Notes under the pieces: model-generated | What the model was told of the DNA's origin: nothing | The model's database searches: none | Seen by the model: the letters and a program-made list of their open reading frames with translations, nothing else | In this document: positions 31,400-42,960 of the stretch, one piece after another | How the letters are laid out: every line of letters starts with the position of its first letter | Numbering within the stretch: the first letter of the stretch is position 1 | Position numbers and translations under genes: made by a program | Assembly (NCBI RefSeq): GCF_964656455.1 | Contig: NC_135718.1 | Location: 54,341,008-54,405,007, forward strand | DNA length: 64,000 bases | DNA from: Halichoerus grypus | Lineage: Eukaryota; Chordata; Mammalia; Carnivora; Phocidae | Direction of reading: 5' to 3'

Positions 31400-32755
31400 G
31401 ACTCACACGCCCGGGGGCCGCTCAACAGTGCCTGGGGGACAGTGGGAGCCACGGGCCTTTCCTGGGCAGTGAGTGTCCCTGGGCTCCTCCTCCTGGACCC
31501 TGTTTGGGCCTCGGAGAGAGGCTAGCGGGGTGCTGGCCCTCAGCCACCTGGCCTACTCGGGTCCCGGGCCTGGAGCCCCATGGAATGGCAGACACAGGAA
31601 ACCCTGTGTCAGGCAGCTTTGCTGAGCGGAGCCCGAGAGCGGCAAACTCTATTCTTAGCCAGCGTCCCATCACGTGGAGAGGCAAGCGTGTCATTAGTGG
31701 GGAGGGAGGGAGGAGGCGCTGGATTTAACCCCAAAGGGCCAGGGCGCCACAAAGAACTCAAAAGAAACCCACTAGGGAGGGAGGGATAGAAATCTGAGTT
31801 GGACCCAAAGGGCCGTCCTGTAAGGGACACTCTCCGCGAACACCCATTAGACAGACGCCATAGCCACGGGGGAGGAAGGTGGCCCCGAGGGGAGAGGGGT
31901 TGAGAATTCCGTGGGCTGTAACCGTGTGCTGAAGGGGGTGCTCTAGGAGGATCTGCCAAGAGCCCTGGCAGGAATCAGGAGGTCAAATCTAGCCCCATCC
32001 CTACCCCCAATGGGCGTGGCTGGGGACAAGTCACAGCTGGGGACAAGTCACAGTCTCTGGCCCCTGGTCTAGGTCTGAGGTATTAAACTCAAGTGTCCCT
32101 CCGCTGTGGCATTTGTGACATGGACCCAAGCAGGGTCGGAACTGAGAGCGGCACCCAAAACCCTGGTCAAACCCCTCATGGGGCCTGGGAAGAGCCAAGG
32201 CATTTCTCTTTGCCCACGAGAACCCCACTGCTCCAACAGGTGTTTGTCCTGTGTTCTTACTTCATCCTGATGAGCCCTGTGCCCATTATCCTTCTAGCAT
32301 GATCCGTCAGTGGATGTAGCCATGGGGGCCTGGGGCGCGGGTTAGACTAGTCTGACGGCATCGAATGGGGCAAAGCCAGATGTGAAGGTGAGGGAATGGC
32401 CCAGATGCGACAGCCCCTGGGGAGATGCAGGGTGGCCTGAGCATCGGGGGGTGGGCAGCCAGGGGGTGCTGGAAGGGACACCCCTGGGTTGACTCATGCC
32501 TCAGGGGGAGCCAGACGGCAACCCCCTGGTTTCCTGACTGACCTCCTGTGTCCTTTCGACCTCACTCCTGTGTGCCCGTGACTCACCTCACCAGCAGAGC
32601 TGTTAAGCTCCCCAAGGCCAGGCAGGGTGCCCTCTTTCTCCCCATCCGGGCCCACGCCAGGCATAGCCAGTGTCGCTCCCAGCTCAGCTCCTCATCCCGC
32701 CAGCCCTGAGCCCACCCGTTCCTGCTGCCTCACCCCTGCCCGCTTCACGGCCGGC
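31400..32755. other. Unique sequence with a small tandem duplication, no gene seen
   Basis: A perfect 17-bp direct tandem repeat ('gctggggacaagtcaca' twice) occupies 32019-32052. Frames up to 116 codons lack domains. Confidence 0.45.
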
Positions 32756-32757
32756 CA

Positions 32758-32880
32758 CTCATTTCCTTTCTAATTAATCACTGCTGGGTTCCAGCGGTGT
32801 CCTTCCCTCCCCAGCTCATTTGCCTAAAGAAATGAGTTGCTTTGTTGAGAAGAAACAAATGCTTCCCAGCTCTATTTCCT
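32758..32880. promoter_or_regulatory. Candidate conserved non-coding element
   Basis: 'cctttctaattaatcactgc' gives paired TAAT cores, followed by 'cctaaagaaatgagttgc' and 'ttgttgagaagaaacaaatg'. No repeat match. Confidence 0.35.
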
Positions 32881-32884
32881 CTCT

Positions 32885-33485
32885 CCCCTCCCCAGGCCAC
32901 AGAGATTGGGGGCCAGAGGCCTCCCTGGGGGCTCTCTGGGATGGAGGGGAGGAGGCACTGGGCTGCAAGGAGAGCGGCTTCAGTTTCCCCATGTAAACCA
33001 GAACAAGCAATTTCTGAGGAGGCCTGAAGGAAGAAAGTGCTTTGAGGCTCTGTTAGGGGTGGGAGGGGAAGGTGGTGAAGCCCAGGCCTTCTGCACACCC
33101 CTACCCGACAGGACGGAAGCGGCTTGGATGTGGCCATGTTGTTTTGTGAAGCTAATGAGCCTTGGATCCCCAAACTGAGAACAGGAACTTGTTAGCTGGC
33201 CTCCAAGAGCCGATCCCGAAACCTCATCACGTCCTGGGGGAAGAAGGTGGGGGAGATGGTATTCCAGGAGCTCCCGGAGGGAGAGGCGGTGGAGAAGGGA
33301 GGGCCTCCACCATGGAGGGGCTCCTGGGACTCGGGTGCTGCCCAGAGAACCACAAGGTGAGCCAGGCTTGCGTCTCCCACCTGCCCTTCCATCCAGACCC
33401 ACAGGACTGTTCCAGGTGCAGCACTCACTCATGGGCGCCAGGTCAGGGATGGTTCCTGGGGTGGGCTGGACTCTACCCAGTCACT
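32885..33485. other. Unique sequence, no gene seen
   Basis: Frames up to 150 codons on the minus strand overlap plus-strand frames of similar size. No domain recognised. Confidence 0.4.
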
Positions 33486-33489
33486 GACA

Positions 33490-33725
33490 GGGCCTGAGGT
33501 CAGACATGCCCGGGTTCAAACCCCCAGCAGTCACGTGAGCATAGGCAAGGGCAGTGTCTCAGAACCTCAGTTTTCCCATCTGAAGAATGGAAGTAAGAGT
33601 AGTCCCTGCCTCTCGGTGTTGCTGGAGGAATAACAAGGATCCTACAGCTCGAGCACTCAGCACAGCACCAGGTACATAGCAAGTGCCCTGTGAATACTAG
33701 TTATTAATTATTACTGTTATTATCA
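33490..33725 (+). mobile_element. MIR SINE, nearly full length
   Basis: 'gcccgggttcaaacccccag', 'ctcagttttcccatctgaag', 'agcactcagcacagcaccag' and 'gtgaatactagttattaatt' cover the element from head to tail. Confidence 0.85.
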
Positions 33726-33729
33726 GGAT

Positions 33730-35730
33730 CCCCCACTTTAGTGTGAGGATACCAGCCATAGGGAGAGGCAGCTTTACAGGGCAGCCTCGAATCAACCGGA
33801 TCTTTCAAATGTAAATTATGAGCAAATGGGTACTTTTCTGTTACTGCTGTTCGAGGGTGGCCCTGAAACCCCTCCTGGCTGATGGAGAGCAGGCACCGGG
33901 CCCAGCCCCAGGGCTGAGGGCCCAGCCAGCTGTCCAGGCCGCCAGAGACCCAGGTCGCCAGCCACAGCCGCAGAGGGGAAGCCCCACCCGTCGGCCCTGG
34001 AATTCACAGTCTTAGGAATTCTGTGGCCTCGCCAGGTGCCACTGTTGTGCTGGCTGTCCCAGTCCGGCCCGTGATGGAGCATGCTGTAACTGGGAGAGAC
34101 CCCAGTCCTGAGCTGGGATGTGACCAGCTCACTGGGCTGTGCAGAGCCGGAGGTGCCCCCTCTCCCCACATCTTACCACCCAGTTTGATTCTCTGGGAGC
34201 GCCCTGGACCCCCAATACCTAGGGCTGAGCTAAGGTAAGCAGAGAACCTCTGAGGCTCTGGAACTAGACCAGAAGACGGCCAAACGGACAGATTTCCGCT
34301 GAGGAAAGCTGCATCTGGCCAGTGCCCATGAGGAGATCCCATGAGGAGCAGCAGGAAGAACAGCGTTCGGACCGGGGCTCCGTTGGGAGGGTGATGCACT
34401 CCCTCTTCTGGTCTGCTTCTCATCACCCCCACTCTGGAGGGAAGGGTTGGGATAAAGCCCCCCAATGATTTCAGATCCCCACCCGCTAAGACAGCTAGAA
34501 GTTGTAGCCACAAAGGCTGAGAGAGGAGGGTCAGCAGATCTGGGGCAGAGGCTCTCTCCAGAATAGGGAGGACCTTCCTGGCTTTACCATTTTGCCAGAG
34601 GTCTAGTTGAGAGAGACCTCAGGGCCATCCTCGGCAGTTAAATGTGATAGCAGGGCTGCCACATACAGTTGGGCAGGTTGTTCACTGCACAAGGGTACCT
34701 GGCTGAAGCAGTGATTATGGGGCTGGGATCCAGCCTCACTCTGCTCACCAAGTCACACTCTTCAGCATGCGGCTGTATCTGCTTAGAGTTCAAAGGTACC
34801 ACAGGGGCCAGTAGCAGCATGAGTGGGCTGCTCCCAGCCTCAGTTTCCTGAACTGAGACACAGGGTAATCCCTCCTCTTTCAAGCCCCCCATCCCTCAAG
34901 GGAAGTGGAGCCAGTGAGTGGTTGAGAAAATCAATACACTACAAGTGCTTTGAGCTCCTTGAAGATAAGCTTCTGACAAAGAGGGAAGTGATTGAAGGCG
35001 TGAGCCCTTTCTCTGCAGCCTGACAGGGATTTCGGAATGGGTGCGTGGGGGGCAGATGCTGGCCTGTGCACACTGGCTTCTGCACCCATCCTTCCTGCTG
35101 GACTGGGGGCCCAGGCTTGTGTCTCCCTGGTTTCTGAGCTCCCTGTGCCTCTCCCAGCGACCTGCAGGGTGTGGGAGACGGCTGCACGTTCTTTTCTCAA
35201 GGAACTGAATTTTCCTCCGCTCTGTTCCCTCTACAAAAATGCAGTAGCCCACTAAACATACCCAACTTCCGTCTGGGAGTCTGGACACCCCGGCTCAAAG
35301 CCTCGCTCTGCTGTCGCTACGTGGCCACCTCTGACCTCTGCCCCTCCCGGGAAGTCAGTTTCCCAGTGTGCAAAGTGGGGTGTTAGATGGCCGGCGGGGC
35401 TCCCTCCCTCCCCGGTGCAGTCTGGAGCTGTGGACGCCTCTTCATGTACATGTGTCTACACAGAGCCCCTCTTTTGTCTCTGAAGGCAGCTGAGATAAAA
35501 CAGAGTCTAATCCGTACCAGGGAGACGGGTCCTCTGCCCGAGGGGCCGCGGGCACAAATTGGGCCGTCGTGTTGCATTACTTCCGCCAAGTTGGGCCCCA
35601 CCATCTCACCTCTGTCCCCCCAGCGAATGGGACAGCGAGGGGCAGACAGCACAGTGGGGGCAGGGGGCCCGTGCTGCCACCAGGCCCCCTGACTCCCACC
35701 ATCAAAGGCGACAGGAGAGGGAGGGGGCCC
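33730..35730. other. Unique sequence, no gene seen
   Basis: GC-rich with MIR-like scraps near 34835-34870 and 35270-35385. Frames of 117-169 codons on the minus strand have no recognisable domain and are shadowed on the plus strand. Confidence 0.4.
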
Positions 35731-35734
35731 AGCC

Positions 35735-35935
35735 GGGGAGGATTTTTAATGACCCCAAATCCTGGCAACTCATTACGTCTCTGATAAGGCAATGGGAGCT
35801 GTCACTCCCAGATGCAGCCAAGGAGACTCCCTAGAGAAATTTTGCCGCCTTCTCGCTAATCTTCTTATAAACATTGTTATTTATTTTTTCTTATTTTATC
35901 CGACATGTGTCAAGCAGCCCTTGCTAAGCCTGTGA
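35735..35935. promoter_or_regulatory. Candidate conserved non-coding element (about 200 bp)
   Basis: 'ggatttttaatgaccccaaa', 'aactcattacgtctctgata', 'ctcgctaatcttcttataaa' and 'cattgttatttattttttct' form a long non-repetitive AT-rich block with GATA, homeodomain and SOX-like cores. One of the strongest enhancer candidates here. Confidence 0.4.
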
Positions 35936-36329
35936 CATCTCCAGGGAGGCTGAAGGAGGCTGGAGGAGGGCCCTGGCCCCCCACACCCCCCTGGCCCTCG
36001 GCAGCACGGCCCCCACGGCCCTGCTCTCTTGCTGGCCGAGGTTCTGCCCCGGCTGGTGGCTTGGCGATGCCCACGGGGGCTGGGGCTCAGGCCAGGCGAC
36101 GCTAGACGTCTGGGGGCTGGCCGTCAGAGTCAGGGGACTGCAGGCTGTTCTGACTGGGGCTGCTTCCAAGGAGAAGGAAGGGCTGCGTGCTACCACTCGC
36201 ATCTGGAGCCACCCCGAGGCCTCTTCCCCGTGCGTTTGGTTTACACCCAAAGCAGCTATCACCGCAGCTGTCACCAACGAAGCCTGGCCCGGGCCCCGGG
36301 CCCTGTGTCCCCCACACAGAAGCTCTCGT

Positions 36330-36500
36330 TCACTCCCCACGCCAGCACCGTGAGGCTGGTACTGACATCAGGCCCATTTGTAGGTGAAGAAACAGGCCCA
36401 GGGAGGTGAAATTGCTTGCCCGAGGTTGCTCAGGCAGGAAGAAGGGACAGACTGGGATTGGAACCCCGGCGCTCAGATGACGAGCTAATGCGATGCTCCC
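36330..36500 (-). mobile_element. MIR SINE, antisense
   Basis: 'ggcccatttgtaggtgaaga', 'attgcttgcccgaggttgct' and 'gggattggaaccccggcgct' match the MIR reverse complement. Confidence 0.75.
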
Positions 36501-36769
36501 CAACACTCCTCTGAATGCCCCTGGAGCCCTGGGCACAGAGGCGCAGCCAGGCATCTTCTTCCCCATTTCACAGCTGCAGAAATAGGCTTAGAGGCCCCAG
36601 GACAGCTCCAGACAGCGTCTCCCGGGTGTCGTCCTGTGTTACGGGGTGCTGAGATCCCAGGGGCACTTCTGGCCCTCTGTTACAGGGACTAGGGCAACGC
36701 TGGGGGTGGAAAGAAAGTCACGGCATGTCCACAGGGCACAGGAAAAGAGTCCAGGTCTAGGAGACCCCC

Positions 36770-37035
36770 TCCCAACTATAGTTCCTGGCACGCGTTTGTG
36801 GTAAAGCTTATAGATCTCTCCCAGTGGATTGTTACTAATAGAGCAGGCTGTAAAACAGTGCCTCCCGCACAATCCCATTTGGGCGAATATGTCGTTATAT
36901 GTGTCTTTGTATGCAGTACCTAAATTGCAGAGGGAACAAAAGATTGGATTTGCGGCTTTTAAAACAGCCAAATTTAAGGCCAATATTTTCACATGCCACG
37001 TTTTGGGGATCCTGAAACCAAAACAAGACACGTGC
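36770..37035. promoter_or_regulatory. Candidate conserved non-coding element (about 260 bp)
   Basis: Unique AT-rich DNA: 'ggattgttactaatagagca', 'gggcgaatatgtcgttatat', 'gcggcttttaaaacagccaa' (near-palindrome) and 'ggccaatattttcacatgcc'. It adjoins an L1 at the right, so some of it could be L1 remnant. Confidence 0.3.
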
Positions 37036-37039
37036 TTTT

Positions 37040-37937
37040 TAAAACAACATTTTATTTCTAGCTCATTTTAAGTTCATAGTAGAGTTCTAAGCACAGAGAG
37101 CTCCCGCGGACCCTTTACCCAGCTCTCCCTATGCTAACAGAGTTGACAGCTTGCTAACCCTCAATTTTCTCTATTGGTGAAAAGCCGTGGATTTTCATGA
37201 CATGCTATTGGGGTACATGACATCCACAGGACTTCTCTGGCGCTGTTGACCTTGATCACAGGTTAAGGTGGCGTCTGCCAGATTCCTTCACTACACAGTT
37301 ACTATTTTTCCCCTCTCCATATTCTATTCTTAGAAACAAGTTGGCTAAAGCCAGCCCACACTCCAGAAGAGAGGAATTAAACTCCACCCCCTGGAAATCT
37401 ATGAATTTGTGGACAAATGTGAAAACCAGCCTAGTAATTAATAAATTGGGAGGGGAGATACTTTGAAGCTATGCAAGTGTCCTATTTCCCCTTAAAATTT
37501 CGCCCCCTAATTCCAGCAGTCATGGGTGGATCCAGCCCGTGGCAATTCCTATCTTGGTGTTCTAACAGTGATTTTCTGCTTCCCCCATTCCTTCTACTTT
37601 ATTAGTTGGAATTCAATATTCTTGTTATTTATCATATTGCTCAAATCGTTCCAGCTTTGGCCATTGGAAGCTCTTGTAGGTGGACTCTTCTGCTGTCTTG
37701 ACATGGCCCCCGTAATTGGTTTGGATATAAGCGTATCATGTGGTTTTTGTTGGTTTGTTGTTGTTGTTGTTGTTGTTGTTTTTAGCACTACCTCTTTTCT
37801 GAGACCACAATGCTCTGGGATTGTCTTGTATTTTCTCCTCCCAGCCCTAGAATCAGTCCTTTCTCCAAGGACCCTGGTCCCTTTTGTTGGAAAATGATAT
37901 TTAGAAGCCAAGAGCTGGGTGCTAGGAAGGCACACAT
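37040..37937 (-). mobile_element. Old L1 3'UTR, antisense (left part)
   Basis: 'gttgaccttgatcacaggtt', 'tgctcaaatcgttccagctt', 'tggccattggaagctcttgt' and 'ccaaggaccctggtcccttt' are well-known antisense L1M 3' phrases in order. A (TGT)n run sits at 37752-37783. The element continues after the SINE. Confidence 0.75.
37752..37783. repeat. (TTG)n microsatellite
   Basis: About ten TTG units inside the antisense L1. Confidence 0.85.
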
Positions 37938-37950
37938 TTTTCAAGCCCAT

Positions 37951-38147
37951 TTTTTTTTTTTTTTAAGATTTTATTTATTTATTTGATAGAGACACAGCGA
38001 GAGAGGGAACACAATCGGGGGAGTGGGAGAGAGAGAAGCAGGCTTCCCGCTGAGCAGGGAGCCCGATGTGGGGCTCGATCCCAGGACCCTGGGACCATGA
38101 CCTGAGCCAAAGGCAGACGCTTAATGACTGAGCCACCCAGGCGCCCC
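37951..38147 (-). mobile_element. CAN-SINE, antisense
   Basis: Poly-T, 'aagattttatttatttattt', 'gctgagcagggagcccgatg', 'ctcgatcccaggaccctggg' and 'agccacccaggcgcccc' give the full reversed element. Flanking direct repeats 'ttcaagcccattttt' at 37940 and 38149 are a perfect target-site duplication. Confidence 0.95.
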
Positions 38148-38149
38148 TT

Positions 38150-38250
38150 TCAAGCCCATTTTTACATGGATAAAGCATCTGGAACTTCATAGCTGGCAAT
38201 GACTTGGCATCCAACAAAGTCAGGGGTCCTTGTGCATTGATAGTTATATA
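38150..38250 (-). mobile_element. Old L1 3'UTR, antisense (right part, weak)
   Basis: Continuation of the L1 split by the SINE: 'ggataaagcatctggaactt' and 'cattgatagttatataggtt'. The end is not sharp. Confidence 0.4.
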
Positions 38251-38459
38251 GGTTTATGTAACACACCTGGACCTCCAGGTCTCACTCAGGCCTCACTGGC
38301 AGAATGACTTTGAAAGGGTGCTGTGACGTTGAGGGCTGTGGCCCTGGGTTCAAGTCCACGCCGCTGGCATGACGGTGCCTTGCAGCCTGCCCTCCAGCCA
38401 GCCTCTGGAACTAGCATCCGACTTACTCATCTGCACCGTCAGGATGCTCAAAGCCAGAA

Positions 38460-38585
38460 AGTTCGACACATCTTCAAAATGTCGATGAACCATTTGGGAA
38501 ATATTAAATCGTGATTTAATGATTCTCCTCAGGTTTTACTCAATTACAAATTTAATATTCTTGACATTTTCCTTCACTCCTATGG
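38460..38585. promoter_or_regulatory. Candidate regulatory element with perfect ATTAAATC palindrome
   Basis: 'attaaatc gt gatttaat' (38503-38520) is an inverted repeat with a 2-bp spacer inside unique AT-rich DNA, followed by 'caattacaaatttaatattc'. Paired homeodomain-type sites are possible. Confidence 0.35.
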
Positions 38586-38764
38586 AGCCTCCGAGACTTC
38601 AGACTGGGGAGACAGCCCCAGAAACAGGGTGTGATTGCAAAGGAACCAATGTGGGCAGAGAGCCTCACCTCTCTGGCTAGCTTCCCACATACAGAACACG
38701 AACAATGAAAACGAGAAAATGATGGAAAAAGGTACAGGTAATCGGTGTGAGTTGTTACCACTCT

Positions 38765-39020
38765 GTTTGCAGGACATGAAGAGCTTGGGCTCAGGACCCT
38801 ATCGGACCTTGGCTCAAAACCTGGCTTCATCACCCATCACCTTTGTGATGGGCAAGTGGGCTCACCTCTCTGGGCCTTGGTTGACTGTCTGTAAACTGGG
38901 CACCAGTTCCCACCTTGGGGTTGTCATGGGGTCAAATGAGATCATCAGGATCAAGTACGTAGCACAGCGTCTGACCGATGCTCGCTCCATGACTGCTAAT
39001 AATAATAATAATAATAGCCA
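38765..39020 (+). mobile_element. MIR SINE with (AAT)n tail
   Basis: 'gcttgggctcaggaccctat', 'cacctctctgggccttggtt', 'tcatggggtcaaatgagatc' and 'gtagcacagcgtctgaccga' follow MIR; an (AAT)6 run (38998-39016) has grown at its end. Confidence 0.75.
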
Positions 39021-39149
39021 CACTGAACAATAATAAGAACAGAGTCCCAGTGATCAGTTAGTGGGAATGTAAGCAGGGACGTGTTGCATGGATTTAGGAT
39101 CAGAACAGGAATTAAATTTAAGTATTCATCATTTACATATCTTTAAAAA

Positions 39150-40590
39150 CATAGACTTTACTTTTTAGAGCAGTTTTAACTTCACAGCAAAATTGAATGA
39201 AAGTATAGACATTTCCCATATACCCCTTGCTCACCTCCAGCCTCCCCCACTATCAAAATCCCACACCAGAGTGGTACATTGTTACAATCAATGAGGCTAC
39301 ACCAACACATCCCCACCCAAAGGGCATGGTTTACACTAGGATTGGCTCTTGGTGTTGTATATTCTATGGGTTTTGACAAATGTATAATGACGTGTATGCA
39401 CTATTATAGTTCCAGACAGAATTATTTTCACTGCCCTCTGTGCTCTGCCTATTTATCCCTCCCTTCCTGCCCCACCCTTTCCCCCAATTCCTGCCAACCA
39501 CTGATCCTTTTACTATCTCCACAGTTTGCTTTTTCTAGAATGCCATACAGTTAGGATCATACAGTATGTAGCTTTTTCAGACTGGCTTCTTTCACTTAGT
39601 AATATGCCTGTCGATTTCCTCCACGTCTCTTCATGGCTTGTAGCTCATTTCTTTTTAACACTGAATAACATCCCATTGTCTGGATGAACCCCAGTTTATT
39701 TATCCATTTATCTACTGAAGGACATCTTGGTTGCTTTCAGTTTTTGGCAATGATGAATGAAGCTGCTAGAAACATCCACGTGCAGGTTTTTGTGTAGACA
39801 ACACGTTTTCAGCTCCTTTGGGTAAACACCAAGGAGCACAATTGCTGGATTATATGGTGAGAGTGTGCCCAGTTTTGTAAGAAACCACCAAACCGTCCTC
39901 CCAAGAGGCTGTGCTGTTCTGCATGCCCACCAGCAGTGAAGGACAGTTCCTGTTGCTCCACACCCTCGCCAGATGTTGTCGGTGTTTCGCATTTGGGCTG
40001 TTCTAATAGGTGTCTAGTGGTATCTCATTTTCATTTGCAATTCTGTAAAGACATAGGATGCCGAACGTCTTTTCAAACATTTATTTGCCATCTATATTTC
40101 TCATCTGGTGAGGTGTCCGTTCAGGTCTTTTGCCCCTTTTCAAATCAGGTTGTTTTCTCCTTGTTGAGTTCTAAGAATTATTTGAGTATTTTGGATAATG
40201 ACCCTTGATCAGATGTGTCTTTTGCAAGTATATTTCCCTGGTCTGTGGCTTGTCTTCTCAGTGCCTTTCCCAGAGCTGAAGCTTTTAATTTCAATGAAGT
40301 CCAGCTTATCAATTATTCCTTTCATGGATGGTGCCTTTGGTGTGGGGTCTCAAAAGTCATCGCCACACCCAAGGTCATCTAGATTTTTCTCCTTTGTTCT
40401 CGTCTAGGAGTCTTAAAATTTTGCATTTTGCAGTTAGCTCTGTGATCTATGTGGTGATAATTTGTGTGAAGGCTGTAAGGGATGTGTCGGAATCCCTCTT
40501 CACATGTGGGTGTCTAGGGTTCCAACGCCATTTGTTGAAAAGAACATCTTTGCTCTAGTCACTTGTATCTTCATCTCGGGTTTTTCACAG
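39150..40590 (-). mobile_element. Old L1 (L1M class), antisense, 3' part
   Basis: From the 3'UTR ('cagcaaaattgaatgaaagt') through 'tcctgccaaccactgatcct' and 'gcttctttcacttagtaata' into decayed ORF2 C-terminal sequence ('tgcccaccagcagtgaagga', 'tttgttgaaaagaacatctt'). 5'-truncated at about 40590. Confidence 0.85.
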
Positions 40591-40599
40591 GGCATCCCC

Positions 40600-42205
40600 G
40601 CACAGAGTCCCCCAGGCTCCCCAAACATACCCCTTATCCATGGCACTGTTCCAGGAGGGAAGAGCCCTTGGAGAGAGACCCTGGGCCTGGCGGCTGGAGC
40701 CCTGGTGGGCAGGGGCTTCAGCCAGGCTTTTGCTCAAGGGCAAGGAACAAGGTCGCGTGCGGGGCCAGGCGCCTGGGGTTGGGAGTCGGTGGTTCTCAGT
40801 GCAGGGCGACGGAGGGGTGACTAGTCTCCAGGTTAGAAGGAGCAGACCTGACCACGGGGGACTTGCGGTAGTGACTTGGCAGCCTCAGGCCTCTGTGGAG
40901 AGTAGGAGCAGAGCCCAGGGCTGGGCAACCCCACAATCAGGTCTGTGAACATGTTCACACACAGCCACCTTCCCCAGGAACCTGGATGGCTGCTTAGCAG
41001 GCCACACCAGGCCCGACCCATCAAACTCTCCCATTACCACCTGCCCTCGAGGGGTTTAATTTGGGGCATCCAGCTCCTCTGTGGGCTGGAGGAGGTGGGG
41101 ACTTCTGCTCTGTGCAGGTGTCAGGAGGCTGGTGGAGAGGCGAGGTCCGTGGACACAGGGCCACCTCCCCCTGTCCTCAGCCAGCACCCAACCCACCCTA
41201 CCCCAGGGGGAAATGGGCAGCATGAGACCTGATCCTCTCTCCGGGCAAAGACTTGGTCCTCTGAGAATGAGGTGGGGACTCCAAGCCTGACCCCAGCCCT
41301 CCTTATCCAGGCCCCATGGCCTGGAGGCTGTATGCGAGTTGCAGCTAGACAGTGGGGCTCCTGGAGACCCAGGCCCCCCACCTCCCTCTCAGGCCCTGTC
41401 TTCTGTACAGAAGAACAGGGCTGCTCGGGGCAGGTTCACCCCATGAGCCAGGTGCTCTGTTGGCCCCTTCTCAGCCCCGGTGTCTCACTACATCCTAAGA
41501 CAAGCCCACTGAGCTGACATCACGACCCTCATTGCACACATAGGAAGCCCAGGAAGGCGTCCACGCAGGTGGTCAGAGCCCCTTACCGGTTTGTGAGGCT
41601 CAGTTTCCTCACCTGTACGAGACTCCTCACTCCTCCCGCGCTGGGCTGTTGCAAGGAGCATGTGGGCAGCAGATGGGAAGCGCGCAGTCGTGCTCAGAAT
41701 AAATGGGGCTTGAACTACTATTACTGTAAGTGGCAGCCCTGGGGTCTGAAGCGCACGCTCCTCCTGCTGCTCACACGCCTGGCCCCCAGCAGACTGCTGG
41801 AGCAGCTCCTTCACTTGGGCTCCCAGGACGAGCGTGGGTGCCTTTCAGGAGAGGGCCCGCTCCTGCGGCTCCGGGCTCTCGTCGGTCATGTTTCTCTGTG
41901 TCGTCTTCCCGCTTGGGCAAGGGCCAAGCCTAGAGATGACCGGCGACCCGGCCACGGCCACACGGCGGGCTCCTGGGGCCCAGCAGGCACTCCCCACAGA
42001 AGCCACCTTCCTGATGAGCAGGGGCCTCCCGTCGGCTGCCTGTGCCCACTGACCATGCCGTGTGCGTGTCCATCAGGTTTGGACACGGTGTCCCCAGGGT
42101 ACGAAATTCATTTTCTTTCTGTCGGATGGAGGATTGACCGCCTGGCTGAAATCCAGCAAATCCCGGCCACTGCAAACACAAGCACAGTCACGGCCCTGGT
42201 ATCTG
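40600..42205. other. GC-rich unique sequence, no gene seen
   Basis: A 383-codon plus frame (41569-42720) begins here and runs into a CACACT repeat. The repeat part is open because its period is a multiple of three. Before it, MIR-like 'gtttcctcacctgtac' at about 41604 lies in the frame. I do not support it as a gene. Confidence 0.5.
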
Positions 42206-42213
42206 TGTGGCGT

Positions 42214-42447
42214 GCACGCACACTCACACTCACACTCACTCCCACAGCCCACCCTCACACACATGCTCACGCTAGCTCTCAGCTCTCACACACACATTCA
42301 CTCACACTCACTTGCCGTTTTTCCCATTTGCACAGTCACACCGCCCTGTGCACACACACTTACACTTACACTTGCCCTCATACACTCCATTTCATGCTTA
42401 TGAGCACTCATACACACACTCACCTACTCACACGCTCTCACGCACTC
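42214..42447. repeat. Degenerate (CACACT)n / (CA)n tract
   Basis: CACACT, CACTCA and CACACA units mixed with decayed spacers over about 230 bp. Confidence 0.8.
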
Positions 42448-42499
42448 GCGTGGCTCCTGGTCTCCCCGTTCTGCAATATCGGTGATGTTCTCTCACACC

Positions 42500-42960
42500 T
42501 GGGAACATCCGAGCAGAAGCTACTTCCTGCTCCCCTCCCCAGACCTCATCATTTGTCTGAGTCCCTCCAAGCTCAGCTCCAGTCTTGCCTCCCCCAGGAC
42601 GGCTCCCCGGTTTTCCCCAGCCTGCTCGGGCCTCCCCTTCCTCTCTGGGCCCCCATAAAGTTAATCGCAGCCTATTCTCTGCTCTTGGCCAGCAGCCAAT
42701 GTTCGCTGAGCACCCACTAGGTGCCAGGCCAGTGCCCTTCTGGTGACCAAGCACGTACCAAACCTGGCTTTTGCTCCGGCAGTTCCCTCCTCCTGGAGCA
42801 CCCTTCCCCTCCACGCCCATCTCCTCCTGCATGTATGTGCAGACCCATCCCAAGCACCATCTCCCCTGGGAGGGCTTCCATGATTCGCCTCCCAGAAGCA
42901 ACTAGGCTGGCCCTTGCCTGGCTTCCCCACGGGGCCATTGACACCTGGAGAGCCGGGCTG
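42500..42960 (+). mobile_element. Possible L2/L3-like remnants
   Basis: 'ggcagttccctcctcctgga' and 'ctgggagggcttccatgatt' resemble CR1/L2-class 3' phrases. 'gagcacccactaggtgccag' resembles an antisense MIR or L2 end. Weak and mixed. Confidence 0.35.

Noticed and set aside
41569..42720. A 383-codon protein-coding gene
   Set aside because: Much of the frame is a stop-free CACACT repeat and MIR-like sequence; no domain, no splice or start context, and other-strand frames overlap it.
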